Notes under the pieces: model-generated
Told to the model about the DNA's origin: nothing
Seen by the model: the letters and a program-made list of their open reading frames with translations, nothing else
Database searches by the model: none
Shown here: piece by piece, positions 1-9,484 of the stretch
Layout: every line of letters starts with the position of its first letter
Numbering within the stretch: position 1 is the first letter of the stretch
Program-made: the position numbers and the translations under genes
Assembly: GCA_009779755.1 (NCBI GenBank)
Contig: WRDO01000004.1
Location: 62,001-126,000, forward strand
Reading direction: 5' to 3'
Source: Defluviitaleaceae bacterium
GTDB lineage: Bacteria > Bacillota > Clostridia > Lachnospirales > WQUN01
DNA length: 64,000 bases

Positions 1-1
1 G

Positions 2-2404
2 GATTTACATTTGCATGTAACATTGCTGCAGGGGCGCTTTCCGGCGGATGAAATACAAGGAGAAAATATAATTGAAGCCATCATTACGCCGGCCGCATCG
101 TCACGGCATAACATTCTCATGGGTGAATTGCTGGAAATATTAAATGTAGATGACCCGGAGGGAACGTTATTCGTACAAATCGTTGGCTTTTACGAACCGG
201 CGGAAGGTTCGGAAATATTTTGGGCGACGGTTCCCTTCACGCCGATAAACGGTTTAATAGGTTCCGCAGCGCTGGTCCGTGACGCGTTGTTTCCGCGTTA
301 TATTGTCGATTACAACATCCGCGCGCATTGGATTTCGGTGTTGGATGCAAGGGGTATACGTGCACTTAACGCGGAACATTACATACGAACCGCCGCGTAT
401 TTTATCGAACGTTTTAATTCATCATCGTGGGTTTGGCGCTTTAATGAAAACTTTACGAAGATTATCGAAAGCTACATTTCCGACGTGGATAACCTTCCCG
501 TGCTGCTATGGATGTTGCAAATACCCGTGTATGTGTTACTCGCGTTTTTTATCTTTATGGTGAGCCGTCAAATAATCTTGTCGGAGCGCGGCGATATAGC
601 GATTTTAAAAAGCCGCGGTGCAAGCCGCGGGCAAGTTGTCGTTATGTATGTTTTACAAGGTATTATCATCGGTGCGGTTTCATTAACGCCGGGTTTAACG
701 CTGGGTTGGGGTATGTGCCGGGTATTGGGGGCATCCGGCGGATTTTTGCAATGGGTGCAACGCGAAGCCTTGCAAATTGAAATAACCCGTGAAGCGATTA
801 TATATGCCGCGACGGCTGTCGTCATTTCATTCATTACCATGCTTGCGCCGGTTATATCCTTTACACGTACGGATATTATCGGATATAAACGCCGCCATTC
901 GGGCAAGCAAAAAAATGTTTTTTGGCAGCGTTATTTTTTGGATATTTTATGCCTTGGTTTAGCGGTATATGGAATATACATTTTCCGCACGTCGGAAATT
1001 ACGGTTGGTGACCCGTTATTATTTGCGGGTTCATCTTTATTTATTATAGGTTTTGGTTTGGTGTGTTTACGTTTTTATCCATGGATTATCAAATCTGTAT
1101 ATTTTATCGGGCGGCGATTATGGCCGCCGTCTGTATATGCGTCGTTTATACGAATGATTCGTTCCCGCTGCGAGGAACAATTCATTATGATCTTTTTGGT
1201 TTTTACATTGGCGGCGGGGGTTTTTGGTGCGCAAGCCGCAAGGACCATAAACTTAAACAACGAACGGCATATCCATTATTTGGGGGGTGCGGATTTAGTT
1301 TTCCGTGAACATTGGCGGTACACGGCATTGCTTGAACCCGGTGGTCCCGGAGGGGGGAATGTGCTGAACATACGATACATCGAACCGGATTTTGACCGGT
1401 TCACACAATTTGACGAAGTTGAAGCCGTTACCCAAGTCAAACGTTCGGAAATAACGATACGCGCACGTAATTCCGTTGTAAGCCATGTACAGTTGATGGC
1501 GGTTGATACGTACGGTTTCGGGCATGTGGCATGGTTTCGGGACGATTTATTACCCGCACATATGAATCATTTTCTAAACGTTTTGGCGGCGCGTCCCAAC
1601 GGCGTTTTGCTAAGCGATAATTTCAGAACGCGGTTGGGTTACCGATTACGTGACGAAATTACGTTGCTTAGTCATAACGGAGCGGACATGCGTGCCGTCG
1701 TTTTGGGTTTTGTTGATTATTGGCCGGGGTTCGCTCCGACACAGCGCGTCCTTTCGCCCGCCGGCGAATGGTTAATGGAAGAACAATATCTTGCGGTAGC
1801 AAACATCGGCCGCGTACAGCAAGCATGGGGAATTATGCCGTACCAAATTTGGATGCGCACGCAAAGCGAATCCAACCGTTTCTTTTATGAATATTTGAAC
1901 CGGGAAAACGTACGGCTGGATGAATTTAACGATGTGAAGGGTCTATTGGTGCAAAGCCGCTCAAACCCCGTTTTGCAAGGTATTAACGGAATACTGACCG
2001 TTGGCTTTTTGGTGATTTTACTCGTGTGCTTCGTTGGGTTTATTATTTATTGGATGACCTCTATCCGTGCACGTACGTTGCAATTCGGCATTTTCCGCGC
2101 GATGGGGATGCGTTTTGGTGATATCGTACGGATACTGGTATATGAACAAATATGGATAACCTTCGCCGCCATCGCCATCGGTACCGTAGTGGGGGAAATC
2201 ACCGCGTATTTTTTCGTGCCGTTCATACAAGTTTCGTTTGCACGGGAAGAACGGTTGATTCCGTTGCTGGTAGTCAGCGACTTTCGCGATTATGCGGGGA
2301 TATACATCGTGTTTGGGTTGATGATAACTGTATGCTTATTTATATTGGGTGCGCTTGTTTCCCGCATTAAACTTGATAAGGCATTAAAATTGGGAGAGGA
2401 TTAA
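2..2404 (+). CDS. FtsX/MacB-type ABC transporter permease, 5' end outside window
   Basis: The reading frame is open to the first base, so the N-terminus is missing; the visible TTG at 11 need not be the start. The protein has the duplicated FtsX layout: a membrane block at about residues 165-290 (first visible codon counted as 1), two further helices near 310-355, a long extracytoplasmic region at about 395-650, and a second FtsX-like block at 660-790 ending in a typical cytoplasmic tail. Such permeases pair with a separate MacB/LolD-type ATPase, which would lie upstream. They act in lipoprotein release, peptide export or mechanotransmission rather than sugar import. The stop is followed directly by the next ATG, so translation is probably coupled to the creatininase gene. 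Substrate unknown. Confidence 0.85.
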   Translation, partial: DLHLHVTLLQGRFPADEIQGENIIEAIITPAASSRHNILMGELLEILNVDDPEGTLFVQIVGFYEPAEGSEIFWATVPFTPINGLIGSAALVRDALFPRYIVDYNIRAHWISVLDARGIRALNAEHYIRTAAYFIERFNSSSWVWRFNENFTKIIESYISDVDNLPVLLWMLQIPVYVLLAFFIFMVSRQIILSERGDIAILKSRGASRGQVVVMYVLQGIIIGAVSLTPGLTLGWGMCRVLGASGGFLQWVQREALQIEITREAIIYAATAVVISFITMLAPVISFTRTDIIGYKRRHSGKQKNVFWQRYFLDILCLGLAVYGIYIFRTSEITVGDPLLFAGSSLFIIGFGLVCLRFYPWIIKSVYFIGRRLWPPSVYASFIRMIRSRCEEQFIMIFLVFTLAAGVFGAQAARTINLNNERHIHYLGGADLVFREHWRYTALLEPGGPGGGNVLNIRYIEPDFDRFTQFDEVEAVTQVKRSEITIRARNSVVSHVQLMAVDTYGFGHVAWFRDDLLPAHMNHFLNVLAARPNGVLLSDNFRTRLGYRLRDEITLLSHNGADMRAVVLGFVDYWPGFAPTQRVLSPAGEWLMEEQYLAVANIGRVQQAWGIMPYQIWMRTQSESNRFFYEYLNRENVRLDEFNDVKGLLVQSRSNPVLQGINGILTVGFLVILLVCFVGFIIYWMTSIRARTLQFGIFRAMGMRFGDIVRILVYEQIWITFAAIAIGTVVGEITAYFFVPFIQVSFAREERLIPLLVVSDFRDYAGIYIVFGLMITVCLFILGALVSRIKLDKALKLGED

Positions 2405-3145
2405 ATGTACTTAATTCATTTGAGGCCGTCGCAATTAAAAAAAGCCGTTGAGAACAATATCCCGTTGATTATGGCAGCGGGATGCGTGGAATATCACGGC
2501 CCGCATTTACCTATCGGGACAGATTATTTGATAGCGGAATCCATCGTCAAACGCGTTGAAAAATTAATCCCCGAAAATTGCGTCGTTGCACTACCGCTTC
2601 CTTTTTCACCCACCATGAATTGGGCAGGAAGTGTGGAGGAAGGGGATGTGGATTTTTCTCCGGAAGTTTTATATATGTACGCACGCGAAATATTTTCGCA
2701 AATGGTAAAAATGGGTTTTAAACGGATATATATTTTGCAACATCATCAGGGGGCGGAAGGTTTACCTTCCTTGTGTTTGAAAAAAGCCGCTTCTGAAGTT
2801 ACGCGTGATGTGGTAAAACAATGGGGACATTCATGGGGTAAAAAGGAAATCAAGGAGCTTCCCAATCATAATATATTCAATTTAATTCAAATCGCTCATG
2901 CGGACAGTTATATCGATTATGCAAAAACAACGGGTCCTATGCCTATCGGTCATGGCGGCAAAGGCGAAACACAGTTAATCATGACCGAATATCCGCAAAC
3001 CGTGGATTTAGACGCTTTGGACATACGCGACGCACCCGAATGGCTGTCGGACGCCCACGAAGCCAATGCAAACGAGGGACAAAAATGGTTAGACTTATGC
3101 GCGGAAGGTTGGGCACGGGAATTGCTTATGCAACCAACACAATAA
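2405..3145 (+). CDS. Creatininase-family amidohydrolase
   Basis: The 246-residue length is normal for the creatinine amidohydrolase family, metal-dependent cytoplasmic hydrolases that act on cyclic or linear amides. The N-terminal E-x-HGPHLP-x-GTD motif (about residues 29-41) supplies metal ligands. A second metal region is seen around QHHQGAEG, and a Gly-rich HGGKGET segment lies near residue 188. Family members include creatininase, the FAPy deformylase ArfB and mycofactocin MftE, so the family alone does not fix a substrate. It starts immediately after the permease stop and is followed 22 bases later by an oxidoreductase gene. Among glycan genes it may hydrolyse an amide on a modified sugar; this is inference. 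Confidence 0.85.
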   Translation: MYLIHLRPSQLKKAVENNIPLIMAAGCVEYHGPHLPIGTDYLIAESIVKRVEKLIPENCVVALPLPFSPTMNWAGSVEEGDVDFSPEVLYMYAREIFSQMVKMGFKRIYILQHHQGAEGLPSLCLKKAASEVTRDVVKQWGHSWGKKEIKELPNHNIFNLIQIAHADSYIDYAKTTGPMPIGHGGKGETQLIMTEYPQTVDLDALDIRDAPEWLSDAHEANANEGQKWLDLCAEGWARELLMQPTQ

Positions 3146-3167
3146 AAATATTTTAGGAGGCATCGGA

Positions 3168-4232
3168 ATGGAAAAAAGGAAAAAAATCGGTATTATTGGT
3201 GTAGGGGGTATTTCCGCTTTTCACATCGAAAATTACTTGAAAAACGAAAGGGTGGAACTGTATGCGTTTTGCGATGTAAATGAAGCACAACTGCATAAAA
3301 TGGCCGTTAAATACGGCATAAAACGCACATACCCCCATGCCGCGCAAATGCTTGCCGATTTGCCCGAACTGGACGCGGTAAGCGTATGCACATGGAATTC
3401 CGCCCACGCTCCATGTGTAATCGCCGCGTTGGATGCGGGTAAGGATGTCTTGTGTGAAAAACCCATGGCACTCACATTGCAAGAATCCTTGGAAATGCAA
3501 GCCGCAGCGAAAAAGAGCGGTAAACTGCTGATGATTGGTTTTGTACGGCGGTTCGGCAAGGATTGTAAAATCGTAAACGATTTTATCGAAAGCGGTATGC
3601 TGGGGGATGTTTATTACGCCAAAGCGGTTTACCTGCGCCGCCACGGTTGCCCCGGGGGTTGGTTCGGTGATAAATCCCGCGCAGGCGGCGGGCCTTTAAT
3701 CGATTTGGGCGTTCATGTCATTGATATGACCCGTTATTTAATGGGTAACCCCAAGCCGGTTTCCGTTTACGGCGCAACGTACCAAAAATTGCGTGACCGT
3801 CCGGGCGTGAAGGACGTTTCTCCCTTTGCTTCCATTTCAAAAAGCGACAACGATATATTTGATGTGGAAGATTTGGCCGTCGCGCTTATCCGTTACGACA
3901 ACGGAGCCGTATTAAACTTGGAAACCAGTTTTTCCTTAAATATAAAGGATGACAGGGGTTATGTTGAATTGATGGGGGACAAGGGCGGGGTACGAATCGG
4001 AAACGAAGTGGATTTTTACACCAATATCAACGGATATCTGTCAAACATTGATTTCGGCGGCCGTGCGGCGGTGGATTTTAATGAAAATTTTACAAATGAA
4101 ATCAACCATTTTATTGATTGTATTACGAAAGGCGTCCCCTGCCAAAGCCCGATGGAGGATGGCGTTGAGTTGATGCGCATTTTGGATACGATTTATCGCT
4201 CCGCAAAAAGCGGTCACGAAGAACTTTTGTAA
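3168..4232 (+). CDS. Gfo/Idh/MocA-family NAD(P)-dependent oxidoreductase
   Basis: The 354-residue protein begins with a Rossmann dinucleotide motif (GIIGVGGIS, about residues 9-17) and has the family's CEKPMALT segment near residue 97, whose Lys lies at the catalytic centre. A C-terminal alpha/beta domain contains GGGPLIDLGVHVID, typical of the substrate-binding half. Members oxidise or reduce hydroxyls on sugars, inositols or aminosugars. AGGAGG precedes the ATG at good spacing. It sits between the creatininase and a beta-helix protein, suggesting it processes a sugar released by those neighbours. The exact substrate cannot be read from sequence. Confidence 0.9.
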   Translation: MEKRKKIGIIGVGGISAFHIENYLKNERVELYAFCDVNEAQLHKMAVKYGIKRTYPHAAQMLADLPELDAVSVCTWNSAHAPCVIAALDAGKDVLCEKPMALTLQESLEMQAAAKKSGKLLMIGFVRRFGKDCKIVNDFIESGMLGDVYYAKAVYLRRHGCPGGWFGDKSRAGGGPLIDLGVHVIDMTRYLMGNPKPVSVYGATYQKLRDRPGVKDVSPFASISKSDNDIFDVEDLAVALIRYDNGAVLNLETSFSLNIKDDRGYVELMGDKGGVRIGNEVDFYTNINGYLSNIDFGGRAAVDFNENFTNEINHFIDCITKGVPCQSPMEDGVELMRILDTIYRSAKSGHEELL

Positions 4233-4249
4233 AAAAGGGAGGCTTTTAT

Positions 4250-6634
4250 ATGAATAACGACGGTACCGTGCAAATCGCAATGGTTAGCGAATCGACTACA
4301 ACCAATGGTATTTTTATCATGATGGGTGAAAACATGGACAAGGCGCAAAAGATATGGTTGTGGCGGCCGGGGGCCATTGCAAAGGATGCCGTCGGATTAA
4401 GTAACAAGCCCCTTCCTGCAACGCCCCCCATCGAAGCATTGGAAGGTACGCTTTTACCATGGCGCAAACCGCAATTTGCCGCCGCCCATGGCAACGGAGC
4501 CAAACACTTGTGCAGCGAAACTGTGCCGACGGTAATTTGGCTGGAAGCAGATGGGGTATATTCCGAACCGTATCTGATGAACGCGCCCATTATATACACC
4601 CTGGGTGAAGCGGATATCCGCCCCGGCCAAATGTTGACCGCTTACGGGCGCAGCTTGAGCCCCACCTGCGAAACCTTTTCCCCGCAAATGAAGTACCTGA
4701 CCCAGTATCATGGAAGCGGCGGAATATATCACGGGGAAATTATATGGATTGCGGAACAAAGCCTGGGGGATTACAAACAATACGTTTACCACACGCGGGT
4801 ACCGGATGACATACCGCCCGGTGAATATGAATTTTCCATGAACTTGTTAAACGGGGGTGAACACGGTTTTTCCAACCCCATGTTCGTTACCGTGTTGGAA
4901 GCCTGTTCCCCGTCGTATGCCATTCCCCGAGGGGAGGCATTTTCCCTTTGTTCACCGGATGACACTCGGGACGCAAAGCCGCGTGTGGTTGATTTATGCG
5001 GCGTAGTTAAAGCCGATGGCGTGACCGACAATCACGCTGTTTTGCAAAACAACATCGACAAGCATACCGATGTGCCGACGGTGTTGGTTTTACCGCCGGG
5101 TGTCGTGGGGATTACCCAAACCCTCCATATCAAAAAGAATATTATCCTGCACGGCAGCAATACGGTACTGACCGTCCCGCTGGGGCAAAAGCTGACAAAC
5201 GGTTTTCCCGTGCCGCGTTCCGCTTTGTTTGCTTCGCCGGAATGGTTCAGCGGTTTTGTGGGGGATTATTGGGATTACCTAAAACAGAAGGTCCTGGTAT
5301 GGTTGGATACCGAAGCGGGTATCATGAATTGCACCCTTCGTGCCAACGCCAACGTGGATACCGTTATGGTTATCGCTGCCGCGGATGGTGACCGGGTGGA
5401 AAATTCCTTTGTATTGGATTGTGAAATCATCAATACAAACGGCATGGGGGATTACGCGGACAAAGCGGTTCTCGGTTGCGGCGGGATAAACTTGTTAACC
5501 GGAACGAGGAATTTCGTGATGAAGCGCACCACCGTAAAAGCCGCCGAACCTTTTTTTGCCCACGCGGCGCGGCAACCCCATCGGTATATGCTGGTGGAGG
5601 GATGTGATATTTCCGCCCACCCTTATAACGGAAGCAATGTATTCCCCTACAGGGCTTTTTATGATTGCGTGATAAAAAGCAATACCTTCCGCGACGGGTA
5701 TCGACTTATCTTCGGGCAAATGGGTACCGGCAACAACGTTATTATTGACAATGTATTGCGCAATTCCTCCGGCGTACACAACGGCGGGGAAACACTGAGC
5801 ACCGAAGTCGGACATTCATTATTCCGCGGCGGTGTGGTTTCCTGCGAAGGAAATAAACTTACCGTTGATTTTGACTTGCCTAGCGATGACGCGCTTACCG
5901 CCACGGGGGTGGTACTTTACGCGTTGGTGTTAAGCGGAAAGGGAGCGGGTCAATACAAGCGGATAACAGGCAACGGAAAAAATCACTTGTTGTTGGAAAA
6001 CAATTGGTGCGTAGCACCGGACGAAACGTCCCGCGTCGCCGTGCGGATGATGGCCAATGAACAATTGTGGGTACGCAACCGGATTTTTGACCAGCGCGGG
6101 CCGTTGCAATTCCTGTATGGTGTGGGTGTGAACAACATCGTGACGGGCAACGAGATTTATAATGCGTATGGCATTACCGCGATGGGATTATCCCCTGTTG
6201 GGGACGGCGAGCGTTCGCCCGTGTCCTTTAATTTGATTACAGGCAACCGCCTGGTTAACACAGCGGGTATATTAATTGAAGGCTGGCATTGGCGTGCAGA
6301 CGGTTCGGAATCCATGTACGGGAAGGATTTCCGTGCCAAGGAATACAGCAATTTGTACGGCAATATCATTTACCGCAATCAAATTTTTTCCGTGGCCATG
6401 CCCAATTCACCCAATCAATATTACAATATTTGGATGCGCGGCGGTATATTGGATGAAGAAGTAAAGACCGGCGGCATAGACTTAAAAAACGGCGGATTAA
6501 ACGCGGTGGAGGACAACTATATATGCAATGCGCCCTGTGGTATTGTCACCAATGGCGGCGACACCTTGGTAAGGGGTAATATGTTGGAATATGTAAAACT
6601 GCCCTATTACGGGGATATGCACTTAATTAATTAA
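4250..6634 (+). CDS. Right-handed beta-helix (pectate-lyase-fold) protein, no signal peptide
   Basis: 794 residues. The first roughly 220 residues look like beta-sandwich modules, including an IPT/TIG-like stretch (about 115-215). From about residue 245 a pectate-lyase-type start appears (V-x-LCGVVKADGVTDN), followed by many short turns rich in Asn, Gly and Val typical of a parallel beta-helix and running to the C-terminus. Proteins of this fold include polysaccharide lyases, GH28-like hydrolases and epimerases; I cannot assign a CAZy family. There is no signal peptide or lipobox, so it is predicted cytoplasmic, unusual for a long polysaccharide-acting helix. GGGAGG precedes the ATG. It shares fold but not clear alignment with the two paralogous helix proteins downstream. 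Confidence 0.75.
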   Translation: MNNDGTVQIAMVSESTTTNGIFIMMGENMDKAQKIWLWRPGAIAKDAVGLSNKPLPATPPIEALEGTLLPWRKPQFAAAHGNGAKHLCSETVPTVIWLEADGVYSEPYLMNAPIIYTLGEADIRPGQMLTAYGRSLSPTCETFSPQMKYLTQYHGSGGIYHGEIIWIAEQSLGDYKQYVYHTRVPDDIPPGEYEFSMNLLNGGEHGFSNPMFVTVLEACSPSYAIPRGEAFSLCSPDDTRDAKPRVVDLCGVVKADGVTDNHAVLQNNIDKHTDVPTVLVLPPGVVGITQTLHIKKNIILHGSNTVLTVPLGQKLTNGFPVPRSALFASPEWFSGFVGDYWDYLKQKVLVWLDTEAGIMNCTLRANANVDTVMVIAAADGDRVENSFVLDCEIINTNGMGDYADKAVLGCGGINLLTGTRNFVMKRTTVKAAEPFFAHAARQPHRYMLVEGCDISAHPYNGSNVFPYRAFYDCVIKSNTFRDGYRLIFGQMGTGNNVIIDNVLRNSSGVHNGGETLSTEVGHSLFRGGVVSCEGNKLTVDFDLPSDDALTATGVVLYALVLSGKGAGQYKRITGNGKNHLLLENNWCVAPDETSRVAVRMMANEQLWVRNRIFDQRGPLQFLYGVGVNNIVTGNEIYNAYGITAMGLSPVGDGERSPVSFNLITGNRLVNTAGILIEGWHWRADGSESMYGKDFRAKEYSNLYGNIIYRNQIFSVAMPNSPNQYYNIWMRGGILDEEVKTGGIDLKNGGLNAVEDNYICNAPCGIVTNGGDTLVRGNMLEYVKLPYYGDMHLIN

Positions 6635-6652
6635 ATCGAAAGGACGATTATC

Positions 6653-7507
6653 ATGACATTCACCAACGCGAACGCTCATATTTTCATCCCCAACTTGGGT
6701 AATGAAGGGGAAAATGTTGCCACAGCTTTGGCAAAAACCACCGACCTATGCATCGGTGCGCACCAGGATGACATTGAAGTGATGGCTTACGGGCCTATCG
6801 CCGCTTGTTTTGGGCAGGAAACGCGGTATTTTACCGGGGTGACGGTAACGGACGGCGGCGGATCGCCGCGTACAGGGGTGTATGCCGATTATACCGACGA
6901 GGATATGAAAAAAATCCGCGTGATTGAGCAAAATAACGCCGCGCAAATCGGCCGTTACGCGGCGCAGGTAAATTTGGTATGGCCCAGCAGCGGTGTGAAA
7001 GACCCCTCCAACCGCGCGTTGATCGAAGAATTAAAGGCTATTATATTGGCAGCGTCGCCGGACGTGATTTACACCCACAATATTGCCGATAAGCACGACA
7101 CCCATGTGGGCGTTACGATGCACGTCATACGTGCCCTTCGGGAACTCCCTGCGGAAAACCGCCCCCGTTTGATTGGTATGGAGGTATGGCGTTCGTTGGA
7201 TTGGCTGTGCGATGAATATAAGGTTGTGTTTGACAACGGTGCGTACCCTAATTTGTCGATGGCGTTGATGGGTGTGTACGACAGCCAAATTTCCGGCGGG
7301 AAGCGGTATGATTTGGCCGCACAGGGGCGCAGGGTATCCAATGCCACGTTTTACGCCAGCCATGCGGTGGATGTACTGGAAAGCGCCGCTTTTGGGCTGG
7401 ATATGAGCGCGATGATAAAGGACAACACCGACCCGGAGGCGTTTATTACGGAGTACATCCAAAAATTCGCAATGGATGTAACGCAACGCGTAAGGAAATT
7501 AAAATAA
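6653..7507 (+). CDS. PIG-L/LmbE-family deacetylase
   Basis: 284 residues with the family's zinc motif AHQDD at 36-40 and a downstream H-x-DTH segment near residue 142 that provides the remaining ligand. Members deacetylate N-acetylglucosamine-type groups (PIG-L, MshB, BshB) and are cytoplasmic. An N-terminal extension of about 30 residues precedes the Rossmann-like core. The gene lies 18 bases after one beta-helix gene and 20 bases before another, clearly within the operon. Together with the creatininase it gives the cluster two amide-cleaving enzymes, hinting at an N-acetylated or amidated sugar as substrate; that link is inference. Confidence 0.88.
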   Translation: MTFTNANAHIFIPNLGNEGENVATALAKTTDLCIGAHQDDIEVMAYGPIAACFGQETRYFTGVTVTDGGGSPRTGVYADYTDEDMKKIRVIEQNNAAQIGRYAAQVNLVWPSSGVKDPSNRALIEELKAIILAASPDVIYTHNIADKHDTHVGVTMHVIRALRELPAENRPRLIGMEVWRSLDWLCDEYKVVFDNGAYPNLSMALMGVYDSQISGGKRYDLAAQGRRVSNATFYASHAVDVLESAAFGLDMSAMIKDNTDPEAFITEYIQKFAMDVTQRVRKLK

Positions 7508-7527
7508 AATTTATTTGGAGGTGCCAC

Positions 7528-9441
7528 ATGGCCCACTTGGATTTTGAACTGCCCGCCGATGACGTGATTTACGCGGCGGATTTTAATTTGGAAATGGGTG
7601 ATTGGAGTGCCGATTGGTTAGACCCCGCGTGCCCGTTACGCAACGGCGGCGCAAGGCGTAACGCGGAAATTATCCAACGGCTTTTGGATTTATTGGGCGA
7701 ACGCGGCGGCGGAAAATTGGTGCTTCCCCCGGGAATTATCACGCTGGAGCGTGACCGTACCCACCGCAACGGTAAATCGTGTATCGAATTCCGCTACGAT
7801 AATTTGACGTTGGAAGGCAATGGTAACCTGGGCCCCGACCGTACCACGTTAAAGGTATGGGAAATATGGAGCCAAGAACCTTTTTCGCGGCGCAACAGCG
7901 GTATGCGTATCATCGGCGAACCTTTTAACAATCCCGAAAGGAAAGCCCGCCAAAACATAACCATACGCAATCTTGAACTTTACGGCGGGCGTCCGCACAG
8001 CGGCGAATATATGTGGGACTTCCAATTTAAGGACGACAAGGATTACGGCTGGGACATCCGCCATCAGGGTATTGCCTGCGCCAATGATAATCAAGTGAAC
8101 AACGTGTTTTTGGATACATTATATATCCACGGGTTTTCGGGGGAAACGCTGTACAACGGCGGACAGTTTATCGGGTACCTCAAATTGACCAACTCCATCA
8201 TGACCGACACCAACGCCTCCTGCTTTAACCTTCACGCGGCGGTGCTTCATGTGTATAACAACCAATTCGGCTCACCCGCGTGCGAAAACAGGGGTAACCG
8301 TTTTTGGATAGAATTTTGCAACCGCAGAAGTGTACAAAAATTTGATTTCGACGTAAAAAAAATCCCCGGATACGAACATTACGCAAAGGAATTCGCCGCT
8401 ATCGACGGTATCGATGACGAAGGATTTACCATGGACACATCATATTTTTATAACAACCGTTTTTACAGCATGGTGGGGGCCGAAGGCATCGTGCTTACAC
8501 AAGGCAACGCAACCACATACAGGATGTACTTCGTTAATAATCATTTCGATAACATGCTGGATTATAACGCCGGCGGCGATCGCGGTATGTTTATGTTCGG
8601 CGGCTCGGTATACGGGCCTATTTTCGTGCGCAACAATACCTTTGAAAATGTGGGCGGTTATTTGGTCAACTTTTGGTGGGGCGGCGGCGCGGAGGACGAA
8701 CACGGCAAGCCCGACCACATGCTTAACAAAAACCTGTTTTTTGAAGGCAACCGCGTGAAAAATATCGGCGGTCCGGTAATCAAAATGGAGGGTGCATGGG
8801 GTAACGGCTTCTTTTCCTACCCCGAAGGCGAGGAAGCGGCAAAGGCTACGGGACGCCCGTATATCACCCAATACAACGACGACGGCAGTATAAAGGCTTT
8901 GATTACGTATGGACCGCTGCCCGTGGAAAATTTCGTCGTGAAGGGGAACCATATCATTGCCCGTGACGAAAATACGCCCATACTAACCATCGATTCACCC
9001 TATTGCACGACCGACGGCGTAAAAGACCCGTTATCGGGTATGGATATAAAGGATGTGCAAATATTTAACAACCATTTCGTTGGCGGTGCTGCCCCGCAGG
9101 AGCGCGGCCCCTTTATGGGTAAGCTGCCTTTGTTCGCGGGGAATGCGTATGAAAACGTACATGGCGGGCTTGCAGTTTTATCGGAAAACAATAATACAAT
9201 TGCGCCCCTGTACGAAAATTTGCAAATCACAACCACGCAGCCCATCCAAGCCGTTATGCGCGTCGGCGTGTATCAAAACGGGCAGAAAGTTACCCTAACG
9301 GGGGCAGCCGGCACATCGGAAATCCGTTTCGTACCGGGAGAAGCAACCTATAACGTACCCGAACCGATTGCTCTTATCGAGGGGGTTTCGCTTTGTTTTT
9401 ATTACAATGCCTGTACAACACAGTGGGAGTTAAAAATGTAA
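7528..9441 (+). CDS. Right-handed beta-helix protein, cytoplasmic paralogue
   Basis: 637 residues without signal peptide. It opens with a pectate-lyase-type module (DPACPLRNGGARRNAE; VLPPGIITLE, about residues 31-75) followed by beta-helix coils to about residue 570 and a short beta-rich tail. The whole helix aligns by eye with residues about 380-1000 of the next gene, sharing blocks such as SGETLY-x-GG, SIMTDTNASCFN, RFWIEFCNR, GAEGIV, RGMFMFGGS and ERGPFMG. These shared blocks are probably structural or active-site conserved. GGAGG precedes the ATG. Lyase, hydrolase or isomerase activity is plausible but no catalytic family is recognised. Confidence 0.75.
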   Translation: MAHLDFELPADDVIYAADFNLEMGDWSADWLDPACPLRNGGARRNAEIIQRLLDLLGERGGGKLVLPPGIITLERDRTHRNGKSCIEFRYDNLTLEGNGNLGPDRTTLKVWEIWSQEPFSRRNSGMRIIGEPFNNPERKARQNITIRNLELYGGRPHSGEYMWDFQFKDDKDYGWDIRHQGIACANDNQVNNVFLDTLYIHGFSGETLYNGGQFIGYLKLTNSIMTDTNASCFNLHAAVLHVYNNQFGSPACENRGNRFWIEFCNRRSVQKFDFDVKKIPGYEHYAKEFAAIDGIDDEGFTMDTSYFYNNRFYSMVGAEGIVLTQGNATTYRMYFVNNHFDNMLDYNAGGDRGMFMFGGSVYGPIFVRNNTFENVGGYLVNFWWGGGAEDEHGKPDHMLNKNLFFEGNRVKNIGGPVIKMEGAWGNGFFSYPEGEEAAKATGRPYITQYNDDGSIKALITYGPLPVENFVVKGNHIIARDENTPILTIDSPYCTTDGVKDPLSGMDIKDVQIFNNHFVGGAAPQERGPFMGKLPLFAGNAYENVHGGLAVLSENNNTIAPLYENLQITTTQPIQAVMRVGVYQNGQKVTLTGAAGTSEIRFVPGEATYNVPEPIALIEGVSLCFYYNACTTQWELKM

Positions 9442-9484
9442 TGGCAAAGGGATATAAATAAGAACGATTGGGAGGGGAACTTTC